From: Thermoplasmata archaeon
Lineage (GTDB): Archaea > Thermoplasmatota > Thermoplasmata > Thermoplasmatales > Thermoplasmataceae
Assembly: GCA_021818675.1 (NCBI GenBank)
Contig: JAKATR010000069.1
Span: 1 to 39,506, forward strand
DNA length: 39,506 bases
Reading direction: 5' to 3'
Positions 10,244 through 20,237 of the stretch are shown here, piece after piece (positions within the stretch are counted from its first letter, which is position 1; every line of letters begins with the position of its first letter). A program made the position numbers and the translations under genes. Under the pieces are notes generated by a model. The model saw only the letters and a list, made by a program, of their open reading frames with translations. It was not told where the DNA came from and ran no database searches.

Positions 10244-11392
10244 TCAAATGCGATTATCCCTGTATTTCAGGAAGAAAGCCAGATCATATGAAATTTTAGT
10301 CAAAGCAGCCATGAAAAATATTCCAGGGGGAAAGATTTCCATGATAATTCCTGCAATACCCGGTCCCGGTATCTGCATTCCATTTCTGATACCAATAAAC
10401 ACTGAATTACTGTTCACTCTGGATTCCTGCGGTATGACAGTATTTACAAAACTGTCTCTAGCAGGTACATCCATCTGGCTGGTGGATTGACGCAAATATA
10501 GAAATACTTCACTGACAACAAGCATATGAAACACAGGTACCATAAAAAGCATGATATTACTCATAATATGAGTGTAAACCATTGTCCTTACAAGTCCAAT
10601 GTTTCCTGAGATATACTTTGACCCTATAATGGACAGTGCTGTAATAATGTTAACAATGATAAAAATGAAACCTACCTGTGAAATGTCGAGGTTATAAACC
10701 ACCTTAAAGAACAGAGTTATAATCGAATTATTCACAAGTCCACCGCCAAGAGAATCCACGGAAAAAAGCAATGCCAGACTCCTTACCAGACTTTTTGTCT
10801 TCTCATCATGTATCCTTTCCCCTTTCTTTTTAGGAACAAATGCAGGGAACTTGATAAATAAATAAATTGCAACCTGTACAAGGGACAGGATAACATTTAT
10901 CAGAAAAACCAGCTGGAATGAACTTGGGTTGTATAGGAAGAGAAATAGTGATGCTATAGCGCCACTTCCATAGGAGCCAAAATTGTATACTGCGAACATG
11001 GAATTCTTCTGATTCTGATTATCCGTATACAGACTCATGGTATACTGTTCTATGGACTGATTTGCCGTAAGATCTCTTCCACTTAAGGAAAATCCTCCAA
11101 CGATAAGCGCAATAAAAAGGAATATTACATTTTCCTCCAAGTAAAAGATTGTAAGGGATATTAAAAAAAGTAAGGCCATTAGAAGAAGCTTTCGCTTTGC
11201 CATTATTCTGACGGCAGTGTAAACGTATAGAAAAATTGTTGAAATAGCAAGACTAACAAGAATGACAATTCCGATCTCCAATGAGCTAAAGTCAAAGCTG
11301 GCAAGAAAATATGGTATGGTTATTGCAAGAGATGTAAAAATGAAAGAGCGAATAGATTTGGTAAACGAAAGCAAAATAGCCTCAAATTTCAT
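10244..11392 (-). CDS. MFS-type transporter
   Basis: 382 aa, about 10-12 hydrophobic segments, MFS-like loops (SGRDLTANQSIEQY). Confidence 0.8.
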   Translation of the reverse strand: MKFEAILLSFTKSIRSFIFTSLAITIPYFLASFDFSSLEIGIVILVSLAISTIFLYVYTAVRIMAKRKLLLMALLFLISLTIFYLEENVIFLFIALIVGGFSLSGRDLTANQSIEQYTMSLYTDNQNQKNSMFAVYNFGSYGSGAIASLFLFLYNPSSFQLVFLINVILSLVQVAIYLFIKFPAFVPKKKGERIHDEKTKSLVRSLALLFSVDSLGGGLVNNSIITLFFKVVYNLDISQVGFIFIIVNIITALSIIGSKYISGNIGLVRTMVYTHIMSNIMLFMVPVFHMLVVSEVFLYLRQSTSQMDVPARDSFVNTVIPQESRVNSNSVFIGIRNGMQIPGPGIAGIIMEIFPPGIFFMAALTKISYDLAFFLKYRDNRI

Positions 11393-11411
11393 AAATGGAA
11401 GATTGCTGATT

Positions 11412-11603
11412 TTATTTAGCTTTTCTCATCTGTCTGAAGGATACCTTTGTTGATTGCCCAATTTTGTCTTTATATTCAAAAAAATTGAAATTCGAGAGTA
11501 ATCCCTTTTTTTCCATATCCCTTTCGAGTTTAATGAGATTTGGAAAATATTTGGAGAACCATATAAAGACTGGGGCATTTCGTCTTCTAATCCATATCCC
11601 CAA
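11412..11603 (-). CDS. Possible small basic protein directly downstream of tRNA-Met (TTG start at 11603)
   Basis: Track ORF 11412..11642 overlaps the tRNA. Trimming to TTG 11603 gives MGIWIRRRNAPVFIWFSKYFPNLIKLERDMEKKG...QMRKAK; no clear SD. Confidence 0.4.
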   Translation of the reverse strand: MGIWIRRRNAPVFIWFSKYFPNLIKLERDMEKKGLLSNFNFFEYKDKIGQSTKVSFRQMRKAK

Positions 11604-11611
11604 AGTTATAA

Positions 11612-11685
11612 TGGGGCTGATCGGATTTGAACCAATGACCACCTGGTTATGAGCCAGGCGCTCTACCTAGCTAAGCTACAGCCCC
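11612..11685 (-). tRNA. tRNA with CAT anticodon (elongator Met, or Ile2 with modified C34)
   Basis: Revcomp GGGGCTGTAGCTTAGCTAGGTAGAGCGCCTGGCTCATAACCAGGTGGTCATTGGTTCAAATCCGATCAGCCCCA; cloverleaf folds, loop CTCATAA. Confidence 0.93.
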
Positions 11686-11687
11686 TA

Positions 11688-11760
11688 CGCCGTTGATCGG
11701 ATTTGAACCGATGACCGCTCGGTTAACAGCCGAGTGCTCTACCAGCTAAGCTACAACGGC
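11688..11760 (-). tRNA. tRNA-Asn(GTT)
   Basis: Revcomp GCCGTTGTAGCTTAGCTGGTAGAGCACTCGGCTGTTAACCGAGCGGTCATCGGTTCAAATCCGATCAACGGCG; loop CTGTTAA, discriminator G. Confidence 0.95.
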
Positions 11761-11967
11761 AGGCTTAACGAAAACGTTGAAAAGCTTTTAACTCTTTCGG
11801 ATCATAGAATCTCAGATATAATAGTTTCCAAGACTCAAAGATTTAAATTCAGAGATTGACCTTCAATAATAATTTTAATCTTCAGAATAGCCTTCAAAAG
11901 CACATTTTGATTATATTACTCTGTTATGAGTGAGAAATATGACAAGTATTTTCGCATTAAAAGCGTT

Positions 11968-13032
11968 TTATCCATGTATCAATTCCTGACTGATCTCCTT
12001 TATGTTTATGCCGCAAATTTTTTCAATGTCTTCATTAAGCTTAACAATTTTATTGGCTGCTTCAACCAAATTTTTTCTTTTATAATTTTCAACAACTTCT
12101 TCCAAGGTAATAATTTTGTTCCCGGATACCAGGTTATCGGCTTGTGCAACTATTTTTTCTTCCAATGTGACTGGAGTATAATCTTTCACAGGAAGCCCTA
12201 ATTTTTCGGCTTCATCTTTAGATATTCCCGCCCCGGTATGCCTTTCAACGATTTTCACAATATCTTCGGAAATTTTTGCTGTTCTAAGAATCTCAGCTCC
12301 TTTTACTGCATGGTCAATTCCGTTAGTTACCGTTCTTCCTATATCATGAAGCATGGCCCCAGCCCTTACAACCTCAATATTGGCATTGCACGATGAAGCT
12401 ATACGTGTCGCAAGGCGTTCCACCATAAACACGTGATCAAGTAACCGCTGACTGGCGTTATTCCTTTGAAGAATCAACAGACATTCCTCTCCGTCAGGAA
12501 TATAATCGACTTTCTTTCCGCGTTCCATTGGAATTATGCGCCTCATCCCTGTTATTAGATTTTCCAGCTCTTTACCATCATTGAGGCGATCCATAAGAAT
12601 AGCAAGTGCTGAGACTTCACTAATTGGCTGTGAAGTTACAGATACGTTAAAGTCACTCATTTCGTATGCCCAGAAAGGTACCTTTTCTGCCCCAACTATG
12701 ATCATTATACCGTTTCCGGTTTTAATCTGAGATTCCTTAATCTTCCCTATTGTATCTTTCAGAGGCATCCCGTACATTGTGAGATGAATCTTCAAAAATC
12801 CTTTTTTCGAGGCGATATCTTTAGGGTCGATACCAGATCTTACAAAGAATTTCCCTCCAAAATTCCTGTTTACGCTTTCAATATTTTCTTCAATTGCAGG
12901 GTCTTTTGTGTCGATATAAATTCCCGAAGCTCCAAAAGCTCTTGCTGTGAGCGCAACGTGAGTTGTTATCCTTTTGTCCCTCTCTGGTCGATGTCCAATA
13001 CGAAGTATTTCGATATCCTTCTTTCCATCCAT
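11968..13032 (-). CDS. trm56: tRNA (cytidine-56 2'-O)-methyltransferase (aTrm56, SPOUT) fused to a C-terminal HD domain
   Basis: N-terminal ILRIGHRPERDKRITTHVALTARAFGA...MYGMPLKD...GNGIMIIVGAEKVPFWAYEMSDFNVSVTSQPISEVSALAILMDRL; C-terminal LLDHVFMVERLATRI...RAGAMLHDIGRTVTNGIDHAVKGAEIL...VERHTGAG. Confidence 0.85.
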   Translation of the reverse strand: MDGKKDIEILRIGHRPERDKRITTHVALTARAFGASGIYIDTKDPAIEENIESVNRNFGGKFFVRSGIDPKDIASKKGFLKIHLTMYGMPLKDTIGKIKESQIKTGNGIMIIVGAEKVPFWAYEMSDFNVSVTSQPISEVSALAILMDRLNDGKELENLITGMRRIIPMERGKKVDYIPDGEECLLILQRNNASQRLLDHVFMVERLATRIASSCNANIEVVRAGAMLHDIGRTVTNGIDHAVKGAEILRTAKISEDIVKIVERHTGAGISKDEAEKLGLPVKDYTPVTLEEKIVAQADNLVSGNKIITLEEVVENYKRKNLVEAANKIVKLNEDIEKICGINIKEISQELIHG

Positions 13033-13037
13033 CCAGT

Positions 13038-13541
13038 TTACTCTGTGTCGACCTTTTCTATTTTGTACCCTTTAATCTGCATCAGTGATGATCTCTTCAC
13101 CAAGCCTCTGAGAAGAGTCTGTGAAATATCCAGATTTGTTGCGGCATCGCCAAGGAATACCCCCTCGTTTCCCTTCATCATTCCTATTAACTTATCCTCA
13201 TATTCGTTAAGCTTTGACTCTGAAATGGTTGTGGCATATATTATATCTGCAAGTTCACTCATAGTCCCCATCAGATTGATCTGAACGTTCGTATAATAAG
13301 TATGATATGCCTTTTCTGGGCCGCTGTCTCCTGTGATCCACTGACTTTCGATCATTTTGATCTTATCCAGATAATGTAATGCTTTCTTTCCTTCATTGCC
13401 ATATCTTTCCTGAATCACGGGCATTGTGATCCAGCTCATTGAAAGATCAAGAAGAAGCTTTCTTTTAACTTCTGAGTCAGCAGCGTGAAATATTGATACT
13501 AATTCTCCCGGATCATTTACAACCTTTATTCTACTAGTCAT
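13038..13541 (-). CDS. ArsR-like winged-helix transcriptional regulator (predicted)
   Basis: 167-aa ORF with an HTH-like N-terminus, 5 nt from the trm56 start, same strand. Confidence 0.55.
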   Translation of the reverse strand: MTSRIKVVNDPGELVSIFHAADSEVKRKLLLDLSMSWITMPVIQERYGNEGKKALHYLDKIKMIESQWITGDSGPEKAYHTYYTNVQINLMGTMSELADIIYATTISESKLNEYEDKLIGMMKGNEGVFLGDAATNLDISQTLLRGLVKRSSLMQIKGYKIEKVDTE

Positions 13542-13657
13542 CCAACCTATATATCATCAGAGTATATTTGATTTAATGGCTGAATTTTTTTCTTGTTTAT
13601 TTAAAAACTTCACTTTTATTGCCTGAAACCCTTTGATTACTCATACTCCTAAGAGAC

Positions 13658-14104
13658 TCATTGTTTCAGCATATTAATATTCCAGACCAGAAGCATGCTT
13701 ACAGCATAGTTTATTGGAGCTGCGATTATTGAACCTGCTAAATTACCGATTAATGGAGATATATTGAATTGGAAGAGTAGAAATAGCTGAAGTAGAACTG
13801 ATTCTGCTGACCCTGCTAAATTTATTAGTTCAAATTTACCCAACCTCAATAAGAATCCCGTTTTTCCTCCTCCGTGCCATCCCTGCCCCCTGGCTGTCCA
13901 AACCTCATTGAGATAGAACCCAACAGCCACCGCACTGGCCGTTGCAATTATTTCGACCTCAATGATAAAAGAATAACCGGTAAATACTATGAAAAGTAAC
14001 AATAAACCTTCAGAGATGAGAAAACTTATGCCTCCCACAGCAAAGAATTTTGCACTCCTTTTAGCATTATTTTCAATAAATTTACCCATTTTAGGGTTCA
14101 ACAC
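13658..14104 (-). CDS. GtrA-family membrane protein
   Basis: 148 aa, 4 TM: FFAVGGISFLISEGLLLLF...VGFYLNEVWTARG...GSIIAAPINYAVSMLLVW. Confidence 0.75.
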   Translation of the reverse strand: MLNPKMGKFIENNAKRSAKFFAVGGISFLISEGLLLLFIVFTGYSFIIEVEIIATASAVAVGFYLNEVWTARGQGWHGGGKTGFLLRLGKFELINLAGSAESVLLQLFLLFQFNISPLIGNLAGSIIAAPINYAVSMLLVWNINMLKQ

Positions 14105-14517
14105 TTTGAATTTAATTAATTGATCTGTTATTTCTTCTATTTCGAAGTTAACTTAAATGCAGGGTGCTAATGATGAACATATAAAAAATAAATGATTTGT
14201 TTTTCATTTACAAATCTCAGTATTCAATTTGCACTTTTTGTTCATACCCATTCCTTACCTGAGGAATTTTAATCTCTTATTCTTTTATTCTAATTTGGTT
14301 CCGCGAACATTTTGAATTTCCAGTCAATCCCATATTACCATGATTATTATTACATAAATTTTAGAATAACCTTATTTTTAATTTATTGCCAGTTTAGATT
14401 CTTTTTTGTAAACTGTTTTGTTAACAAAAACCGTTGAAAAATCCTATTAAAAGAGCTAAAAAGATTTAATTGCATGAGGGATTACCTTAGAACCCAACTT
14501 AATATTTGGTGGAAATT

Positions 14518-16233
14518 ATGGAAGAAACTTTCAAGACAATAAAAACTGATGTTCTCGTTATTGGGGCTGGAGGAGCAGGTATGAGAGCTTCTATAGCCGT
14601 GAAAGAGGCGGGACTTGATGTTGTGATGGTTACAAAGTCCCTGCTGGGAAAAGCCCATACAGTTATGGCAGAAGGAGGAATTGCAGCAGCTCTGGGAAAT
14701 GTTGATCCTCAGGACAACTGGAAGGTACATTACGGAGATATCATAGAAGAGGGAGTATATATCTCAAACTGGAAAATGGCAGAAATTTGCGCGAAGGAGG
14801 CTCCTGAAAGAGTATTCGAACTTGAATCCTATGGGGCACTTTTTGACAGGACTCCAGATGGAAGAATACTTCAAAGAGCATTTGGAGCACATACTTACCG
14901 AAGACTTTGCCATGTTGGAGATAGAACTGGTCTTGAAATAATAAAAACGCTGGAGGATCAGATTCTTCACAGAGATGTAAAGTTCTACGATGAAATGTAT
15001 ATAACAAAAATTGTAGTTAAAAACGGAAAAGCCTGCGGAGCAATTGGAATCAAGATGAATACGGGCGAATTCCACTATTTCCAGGCAAAATCAGTTATCG
15101 TTGCCACAGGAGGATGTGGAAGAGTATACAAGGTAACTTCCAATTCATGGGAATCAACCGGCGATGGTCTTGGATTAGCTTACGAAGCTGGGGCTGTTTT
15201 GAAGGATATGGAAATGATCCAGTTTCACCCAACAGGAATGGTTTACCCTCCTGGAGTTAAGGGTCTGCTCATAACAGAAGCTGTGAGAGGAGAGGGAGGA
15301 ATTCTTCTGAACAGCAAAGGGGAAAGATACATGCTGAGATATTCACCCCAGAAGAAAGAACTTGATGCAAGAGATGTTGTAGCAAGGGCTAACTACAGAG
15401 AAATTCAGGAAGGAAGGGGAACAGAACACGGTGGTGTTTACCTAGATATTACAAGCAAGGGGGCAGATTATATAAAACACAAACTGCCTTCAATGTACAT
15501 GCAGTTCATGGAATTTGCCGGTGTCGATATAACCAAGGAGAAAATGGAAGTTGCTCCAACCGTCCATTACCAGATGGGCGGAATCAGGGTAGAACCTGAG
15601 ACAGGCCACAGCTCTCTGGAAGGATTGTTTGCAGCCGGAGAGGTTGCTTCAGGTCTTCATGGGGCAAACCGGCTCGGAGGTAATTCTCTTGCAGATATTC
15701 TTGTGTTTGGGAGGAGAGCAGGAATAGGTGCCGCGGAATATTCAAAGAATGTAAAGGACATTGAAGTTGACACAAAAGTTGTTAATGATGAAATTAAAAG
15801 AATAAAAGGCTTCCTTAGAAAAGATGGAAAGAATCCATATGAACTCATAGACAGACTCACAACAGCAATGAGCGATCATGTTGGAATTGTCAGGACAAAG
15901 GAAGAGATTGAGAAAGCCATAAAAATAATAAACGAACTCAAGGAGGATTACAAGAATGTTGGTTCTCTGGGATCATTCAAATACAATCACGGTTTGCTTG
16001 GATGCCTTGAGCTTGGAAATATGCTAATTGCAACCGAAGCAATATCCAGAGCAGCCCTTATGAGAGAAGAGAGCAGGGGTGCCCATACAAGAGTTGACTT
16101 CCCAAAAAAGGATAAAAATTGGCTGAAGAACATAGAAATCAAAAAGGCTAATTCTGGAATGCAGTTCGATGTGGTTCCAGTTGAGGAAATGCCAGAGGAA
16201 TACAAGCAATATGCGAAACCGGAGGAATATTAA
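14518..16233 (+). CDS. sdhA: Succinate dehydrogenase/fumarate reductase flavoprotein subunit
   Basis: DVLVIGAGGAGMRASIAVKEAG, HTVMAEGGIAAAL, RAFGAHTYRR, HPTGM, EAVRGEGGILLN, GLHGANRLGGNSLADILVFGRRAG. ATG at 14518 preferred over the track GTG at 14506. Confidence 0.97.
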   Translation: MEETFKTIKTDVLVIGAGGAGMRASIAVKEAGLDVVMVTKSLLGKAHTVMAEGGIAAALGNVDPQDNWKVHYGDIIEEGVYISNWKMAEICAKEAPERVFELESYGALFDRTPDGRILQRAFGAHTYRRLCHVGDRTGLEIIKTLEDQILHRDVKFYDEMYITKIVVKNGKACGAIGIKMNTGEFHYFQAKSVIVATGGCGRVYKVTSNSWESTGDGLGLAYEAGAVLKDMEMIQFHPTGMVYPPGVKGLLITEAVRGEGGILLNSKGERYMLRYSPQKKELDARDVVARANYREIQEGRGTEHGGVYLDITSKGADYIKHKLPSMYMQFMEFAGVDITKEKMEVAPTVHYQMGGIRVEPETGHSSLEGLFAAGEVASGLHGANRLGGNSLADILVFGRRAGIGAAEYSKNVKDIEVDTKVVNDEIKRIKGFLRKDGKNPYELIDRLTTAMSDHVGIVRTKEEIEKAIKIINELKEDYKNVGSLGSFKYNHGLLGCLELGNMLIATEAISRAALMREESRGAHTRVDFPKKDKNWLKNIEIKKANSGMQFDVVPVEEMPEEYKQYAKPEEY

Positions 16234-16985
16234 TGACAGATATTAATCTGAAGATTTATAGATTCAATCCAGAAGAGGAAAGTGTAGGAAAGTTTGTAGA
16301 GTACAAGGTACCATATGTTGATGGAATGGTTGTTCTTGATGCAGTAAGATATGTTCAGGAGAAAATCGATCCAACTCTGGCCATAAGGTGGAATTGCAAG
16401 GCTGCAAAATGTGGATCATGCTCAGCCGAAATTAACAACAGGCCATCTCTTATGTGTAAAACCAGAGTGGACAGCATAGGAAACAATATTTCTGTGGCAC
16501 CAATGGGAGCATATCCTAATATTAAGGATCTGGTAACTGATATTTCTGCCAACTGGTCTATCCTGAAAAAGATACCACCGTTCACCCCAAAACCAGGAAT
16601 GGAGAAGCCATGGAGAATCCATCCCGCAGATGTTGAACGCTCAAAGGAATTCAAGAAATGTATAGAGTGCTTCCTTTGTCAGGATGTATGCCATGTAATC
16701 AGAGAACACAACACAAAATATTTTGGACCGAGACATATGGTTAAAGCTGCGTCAATGGATATGCATCCCCTGGACGTTCTTGATAGATCAGAATTTCTGG
16801 ACGATGAAGGCGGTATAGGATTCTGCAACATTACAAAATGCTGTCAGGATGTGTGCCCTGAACATATACACATAACAGATAACGCCATCATTCAGGAGAA
16901 AGAGAGAGCAGCCGATCTTAAATATGATCCAATTGCTATGATAATCAAAAGAAGGAAGAGCAGAAAAGAAAAGGTGGTGAAATAA
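16233..16985 (+). CDS. sdhB: Succinate dehydrogenase iron-sulfur subunit
   Basis: CKAAKCGSCSAEINNRPSLMC (2Fe-2S), CIECFLCQDVCHVI and CNITKCCQDVCPEHI cluster motifs; overlaps sdhA by 1 nt. Confidence 0.95.
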   Translation: MTDINLKIYRFNPEEESVGKFVEYKVPYVDGMVVLDAVRYVQEKIDPTLAIRWNCKAAKCGSCSAEINNRPSLMCKTRVDSIGNNISVAPMGAYPNIKDLVTDISANWSILKKIPPFTPKPGMEKPWRIHPADVERSKEFKKCIECFLCQDVCHVIREHNTKYFGPRHMVKAASMDMHPLDVLDRSEFLDDEGGIGFCNITKCCQDVCPEHIHITDNAIIQEKERAADLKYDPIAMIIKRRKSRKEKVVK

Positions 16986-17728
16986 TGGTTGAAAACGTAA
17001 CCTCAACAAAGAACACTGGTGAAACAAGAAAACCTCTTATACCGGTGGAATTAACTGAAGCAAACTGGAGATTCTGGTCTTTCGTTTTGCTTGCGCTTAT
17101 TGCAATTTATCTCATGACGGAATTTCAGGTACCCGTTGTTCAGGGTCTGACTGACCCGTTCTATTCTCCAACCATACTGGTTTTGCCACTGGTGGCAGGA
17201 TTTAGGGCCACGTGCTATGCTTACAGAAAAGATTATCACAGACATCTGTTCAACCACCCAAATGCCTGCAATACCGATGTTAGAAAAGAATTCAAGGGCA
17301 GAAAATACACTGGAGAAACAAGGCTTTTCAGACTTGAAAACTATCACCGGTATTTCTGGTATACTGCCGTTGCAATTCTTCCATTCTTTTATTATGATCT
17401 GTATATTGCACTTACATATCAGGCAGGACAGTTTACATTATCTCTGGGGGCGCTTCTCCTGATTCTCAACACATTATGGGTTACAATTTACACATTCTCC
17501 TGCCATTATTTCAGACATGCCACAGGCGGGAACATTGACTGTTACAGTTGCCCTGTGAACAAAAAGAGTGTGAGAAGAGGATTCTTCAACAGGATATCGG
17601 CTATAAACCATCACCATGAAATGTTCGCGTGGATCAGTCTTGCATCGTTCTTCCTTGTTGATCTGTTCATCAGAGGCGTTGGAGCTGGATTGAGCATAAA
17701 CCCAATTCTGCTCAACTTTAAGTGGTGA
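16985..17728 (+). CDS. sdhC: Succinate dehydrogenase membrane subunit (SdhC-like, Cys/His-rich)
   Basis: 247 aa, several TM segments; third gene of the overlapping sdh operon; contains CHYFRHATGGNIDCYSC. Confidence 0.75.
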   Translation: MVENVTSTKNTGETRKPLIPVELTEANWRFWSFVLLALIAIYLMTEFQVPVVQGLTDPFYSPTILVLPLVAGFRATCYAYRKDYHRHLFNHPNACNTDVRKEFKGRKYTGETRLFRLENYHRYFWYTAVAILPFFYYDLYIALTYQAGQFTLSLGALLLILNTLWVTIYTFSCHYFRHATGGNIDCYSCPVNKKSVRRGFFNRISAINHHHEMFAWISLASFFLVDLFIRGVGAGLSINPILLNFKW

Positions 17729-17904
17729 TAAAAATGAAACATATAATGAAAGCAGGATACCGATACCCATTTTTCTTCCTTGGATTGTTCATTATTGAAT
17801 TGGGAGGCTTGGCCTATAAATTCCTCTCTTTCACAATTCAGGATGTTGAAATATTTGCAGTTGTGGGATTTTTAATCTTTTTATTTTCTCTGATTACTCC
17901 ATAA
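17722..17904 (+). CDS. Small two-TM membrane protein, probable SdhD-like subunit
   Basis: 60 aa, overlaps the sdhC-like ORF by 7 nt; two hydrophobic helices. Confidence 0.6.
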   Translation: MVIKMKHIMKAGYRYPFFFLGLFIIELGGLAYKFLSFTIQDVEIFAVVGFLIFLFSLITP

Positions 17905-19107
17905 TCAGCCAAAAACTTTTTTAAACCCTTTTTCAAGATCATTTATTAAGTCTTCAGGTTCTTCAATACCCACACTCAGACGTATAAGGCCATCTGTTAT
18001 ACCTCTCGCTTCTCTTTCTGCCTTGGGTATTACCAGATGGGTCATCAGTGCAGGAATTTCAATCAAAGATTCCACCCCGCCGAGGCTCTCTCCAAGTGTA
18101 AATAGATCAAGTGCCTCCGAAAATTCTTTTGCTTTAGGTGAGTTCAGGCTGAAACTTATCATCCCTCCATTTCCCCTGGCCTGTTTAGCCTGAATCTTAT
18201 TATATTCAGTTCCCGGATAACCTGGAAAATGAATCGTTTTAACCTGACCCTTTTCCTTTTTTTTCATAAGATAGTTGAAGATCTGCATTGCGTTATCACA
18301 GTGAGCCTTCATCCTTATTGAGAGCGTCTTGATTCCACGAAGAGTGATCCATGAATCAAAGGGTGAAGGAACTGCACCGGTGGAGTTTTGAATGAACTTC
18401 AATCTCTCGTAAGTTGCCAGATCGTTGAGCATTATTGCCCCGCCAATCACATCCGAATGCCCTCCTATATATTTGGTTGTACTGTGTACAACAATATCCG
18501 CACCAAGATCAAGAGGATTCTGTAAATAGGGGCTCATGAATGTATTATCCACCACAAGTCTCACATTATGCTTCTTTGCTATTGCGGAAATTGCGGCGAT
18601 ATCATAAACTTTCAATAGAGGATTCGTAGGAGATTCTATGAGAATCATATCATATCTGTTCTTTTTTAGTTCTTTTTCTATTTCTTCAATGTTGGAGAAA
18701 TCCATCATCCTGATGCCGACATTGAAGTTGTTCAATATCATATTGAATAGCCTGTATGTCCCTCCATAAACGTCATCTGAGGATAGTACCATTGAACCCG
18801 ATTTCAGAAGCATGGATATGGCGGTTATTGCGGCCATTCCCGATGAAAAAGCAAGGCCATAATTCCCACCTTCTATTGATGCCAGAGATTTTTCCAGTGC
18901 CTCCCGGGTTGGGTTAGCTGTTCTGGAATAATCATACCCCTTGGTTTTGCCAGGTGACGTCTGCTTATATGTACTTGTAAGAAAAATGGGAATGCTTACC
19001 GCCCCTGTATGTTCTTCAGCCCCCTGACCATCGTGAATGGCCCTGGTTGTAAATCCCTTTCCTTTAAAATTATCCTGACTCAAAGAAATCCCTTTTCCTT
19101 CATCCAC
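17905..19107 (-). CDS. Cystathionine gamma-lyase/synthase family PLP enzyme
   Basis: DYSRTANPTREALEKSLASIEGG, VVDNTFMSPYLQNPLDLGADIVVHSTTKYIGGHSDVIGG (PLP lysine motif), ESLGGVESLIE. Confidence 0.93.
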   Translation of the reverse strand: MDEGKGISLSQDNFKGKGFTTRAIHDGQGAEEHTGAVSIPIFLTSTYKQTSPGKTKGYDYSRTANPTREALEKSLASIEGGNYGLAFSSGMAAITAISMLLKSGSMVLSSDDVYGGTYRLFNMILNNFNVGIRMMDFSNIEEIEKELKKNRYDMILIESPTNPLLKVYDIAAISAIAKKHNVRLVVDNTFMSPYLQNPLDLGADIVVHSTTKYIGGHSDVIGGAIMLNDLATYERLKFIQNSTGAVPSPFDSWITLRGIKTLSIRMKAHCDNAMQIFNYLMKKKEKGQVKTIHFPGYPGTEYNKIQAKQARGNGGMISFSLNSPKAKEFSEALDLFTLGESLGGVESLIEIPALMTHLVIPKAEREARGITDGLIRLSVGIEEPEDLINDLEKGFKKVFG

Positions 19108-20087
19108 TCGTCGTTAAATACCTTTGACGCGTATCTTTCGCCTCTGTCAGGTATAATGACAACAACAAGATTCTCCTCAGTGAGTATTTTTGAAAGCTCA
19201 AGTGCACCTGATACAGCAGAACCTGCAGAACTGCCAGCCAGAATACCTTCCTCTGCCGCAAGTCTTCTTGCCATATTGTAAGCGTCCCTGTCTGAAACTT
19301 TCAAAACATCATCGATAACCTCAAGATTCGTTGTTCCCGGGAGAAAATCCTCCCCGATACCTTCAGTCAGGTAACTTTTGTATGTGTAATCTCTTTTACC
19401 ATCCTTCAGCTCTTTATAAATAGAACCTTCGGGTTCAACGCCTATAATCCTTATTTTTTTATTTTTCTCCTTCAAATACTTACCAATTCCGGTAATTGTC
19501 CCTCCTGTTCCTATACCGGCCACCAGATGTGTAATTTTTCCCTTTGTCTGATTCCATATTTCAGGTCCTGTGGTTTCGTAATGTGCCTTAGGATTTGATT
19601 GATTATAGTATTGATTGGGCAAATATGCATTTCTCTCTTTGGAAATTTTCTTGGCCACGGTCATATAGTGATTTTCGCTTCCAGCCGGCGCTTCGTCTGG
19701 ACAAACCACAACTTCTGCTCCATATGCTTTTAATATTGATCTCTTTTCCTCGCTGACTTTGTCCGGCATTGTAACAATGAGGTTGAAACCCAGTATTTTG
19801 CATGCCATTGCCATGCCGATGCCAGTGTTTCCCGAAGTCGGTTCAACCACTGAATCCCCTTTTTTTATGTGACCCTTCTTTTCGGCATCGTTCAGCATGG
19901 CTAGACCGATTCGATCCTTGACAGAACCGCCGGGATTGAATCCTTCCATCTTCAGAAGAATTTTTGGCCTGATCCCTGATCCTATTTTTGAAAGTAATAC
20001 GAGTGGAGTGTTTCCTATTGTTTCCAGTATAGTCCTTGCATATTCAACCTGATCGAGAAGATTTTTTGAAGAAGATTTTTTAGCCAT
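19080..20087 (-). CDS. Cystathionine beta-synthase / cysteine synthase family
   Basis: IGNTPLVLL, KMEGFNPGGSVKDRIGLAM, EPTSGNTGIGMAM, GIGTGGTITGIGKYLKE; adjacent CGL favours CBS. Confidence 0.9.
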   Translation of the reverse strand: MAKKSSSKNLLDQVEYARTILETIGNTPLVLLSKIGSGIRPKILLKMEGFNPGGSVKDRIGLAMLNDAEKKGHIKKGDSVVEPTSGNTGIGMAMACKILGFNLIVTMPDKVSEEKRSILKAYGAEVVVCPDEAPAGSENHYMTVAKKISKERNAYLPNQYYNQSNPKAHYETTGPEIWNQTKGKITHLVAGIGTGGTITGIGKYLKEKNKKIRIIGVEPEGSIYKELKDGKRDYTYKSYLTEGIGEDFLPGTTNLEVIDDVLKVSDRDAYNMARRLAAEEGILAGSSAGSAVSGALELSKILTEENLVVVIIPDRGERYASKVFNDEWMKEKGFL

Positions 20088-20237
20088 AAAGTGCGCCTAC
20101 CCCTTATGATCTATTTCTTTTAAATATTTCCCAGTATAAGAATGCGAAAAAATAATGTAAAACCATTTACTGTGGACTGTAATATAAAATCAGTCCAAAT
20201 ATTGTTAATTTAATAAATAAAGAACTCATTTGAGATC

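Noticed and set aside
12784-13284. 166-aa + strand ORF
   Set aside because: Antisense to trm56-HD and the ArsR-like gene.
14764-15075. Antisense ORFs inside sdhA (also 14741..15007, 15584..15860, 15987..16209)
   Set aside because: Opposite a conserved flavoprotein gene; typical codon-bias shadows.
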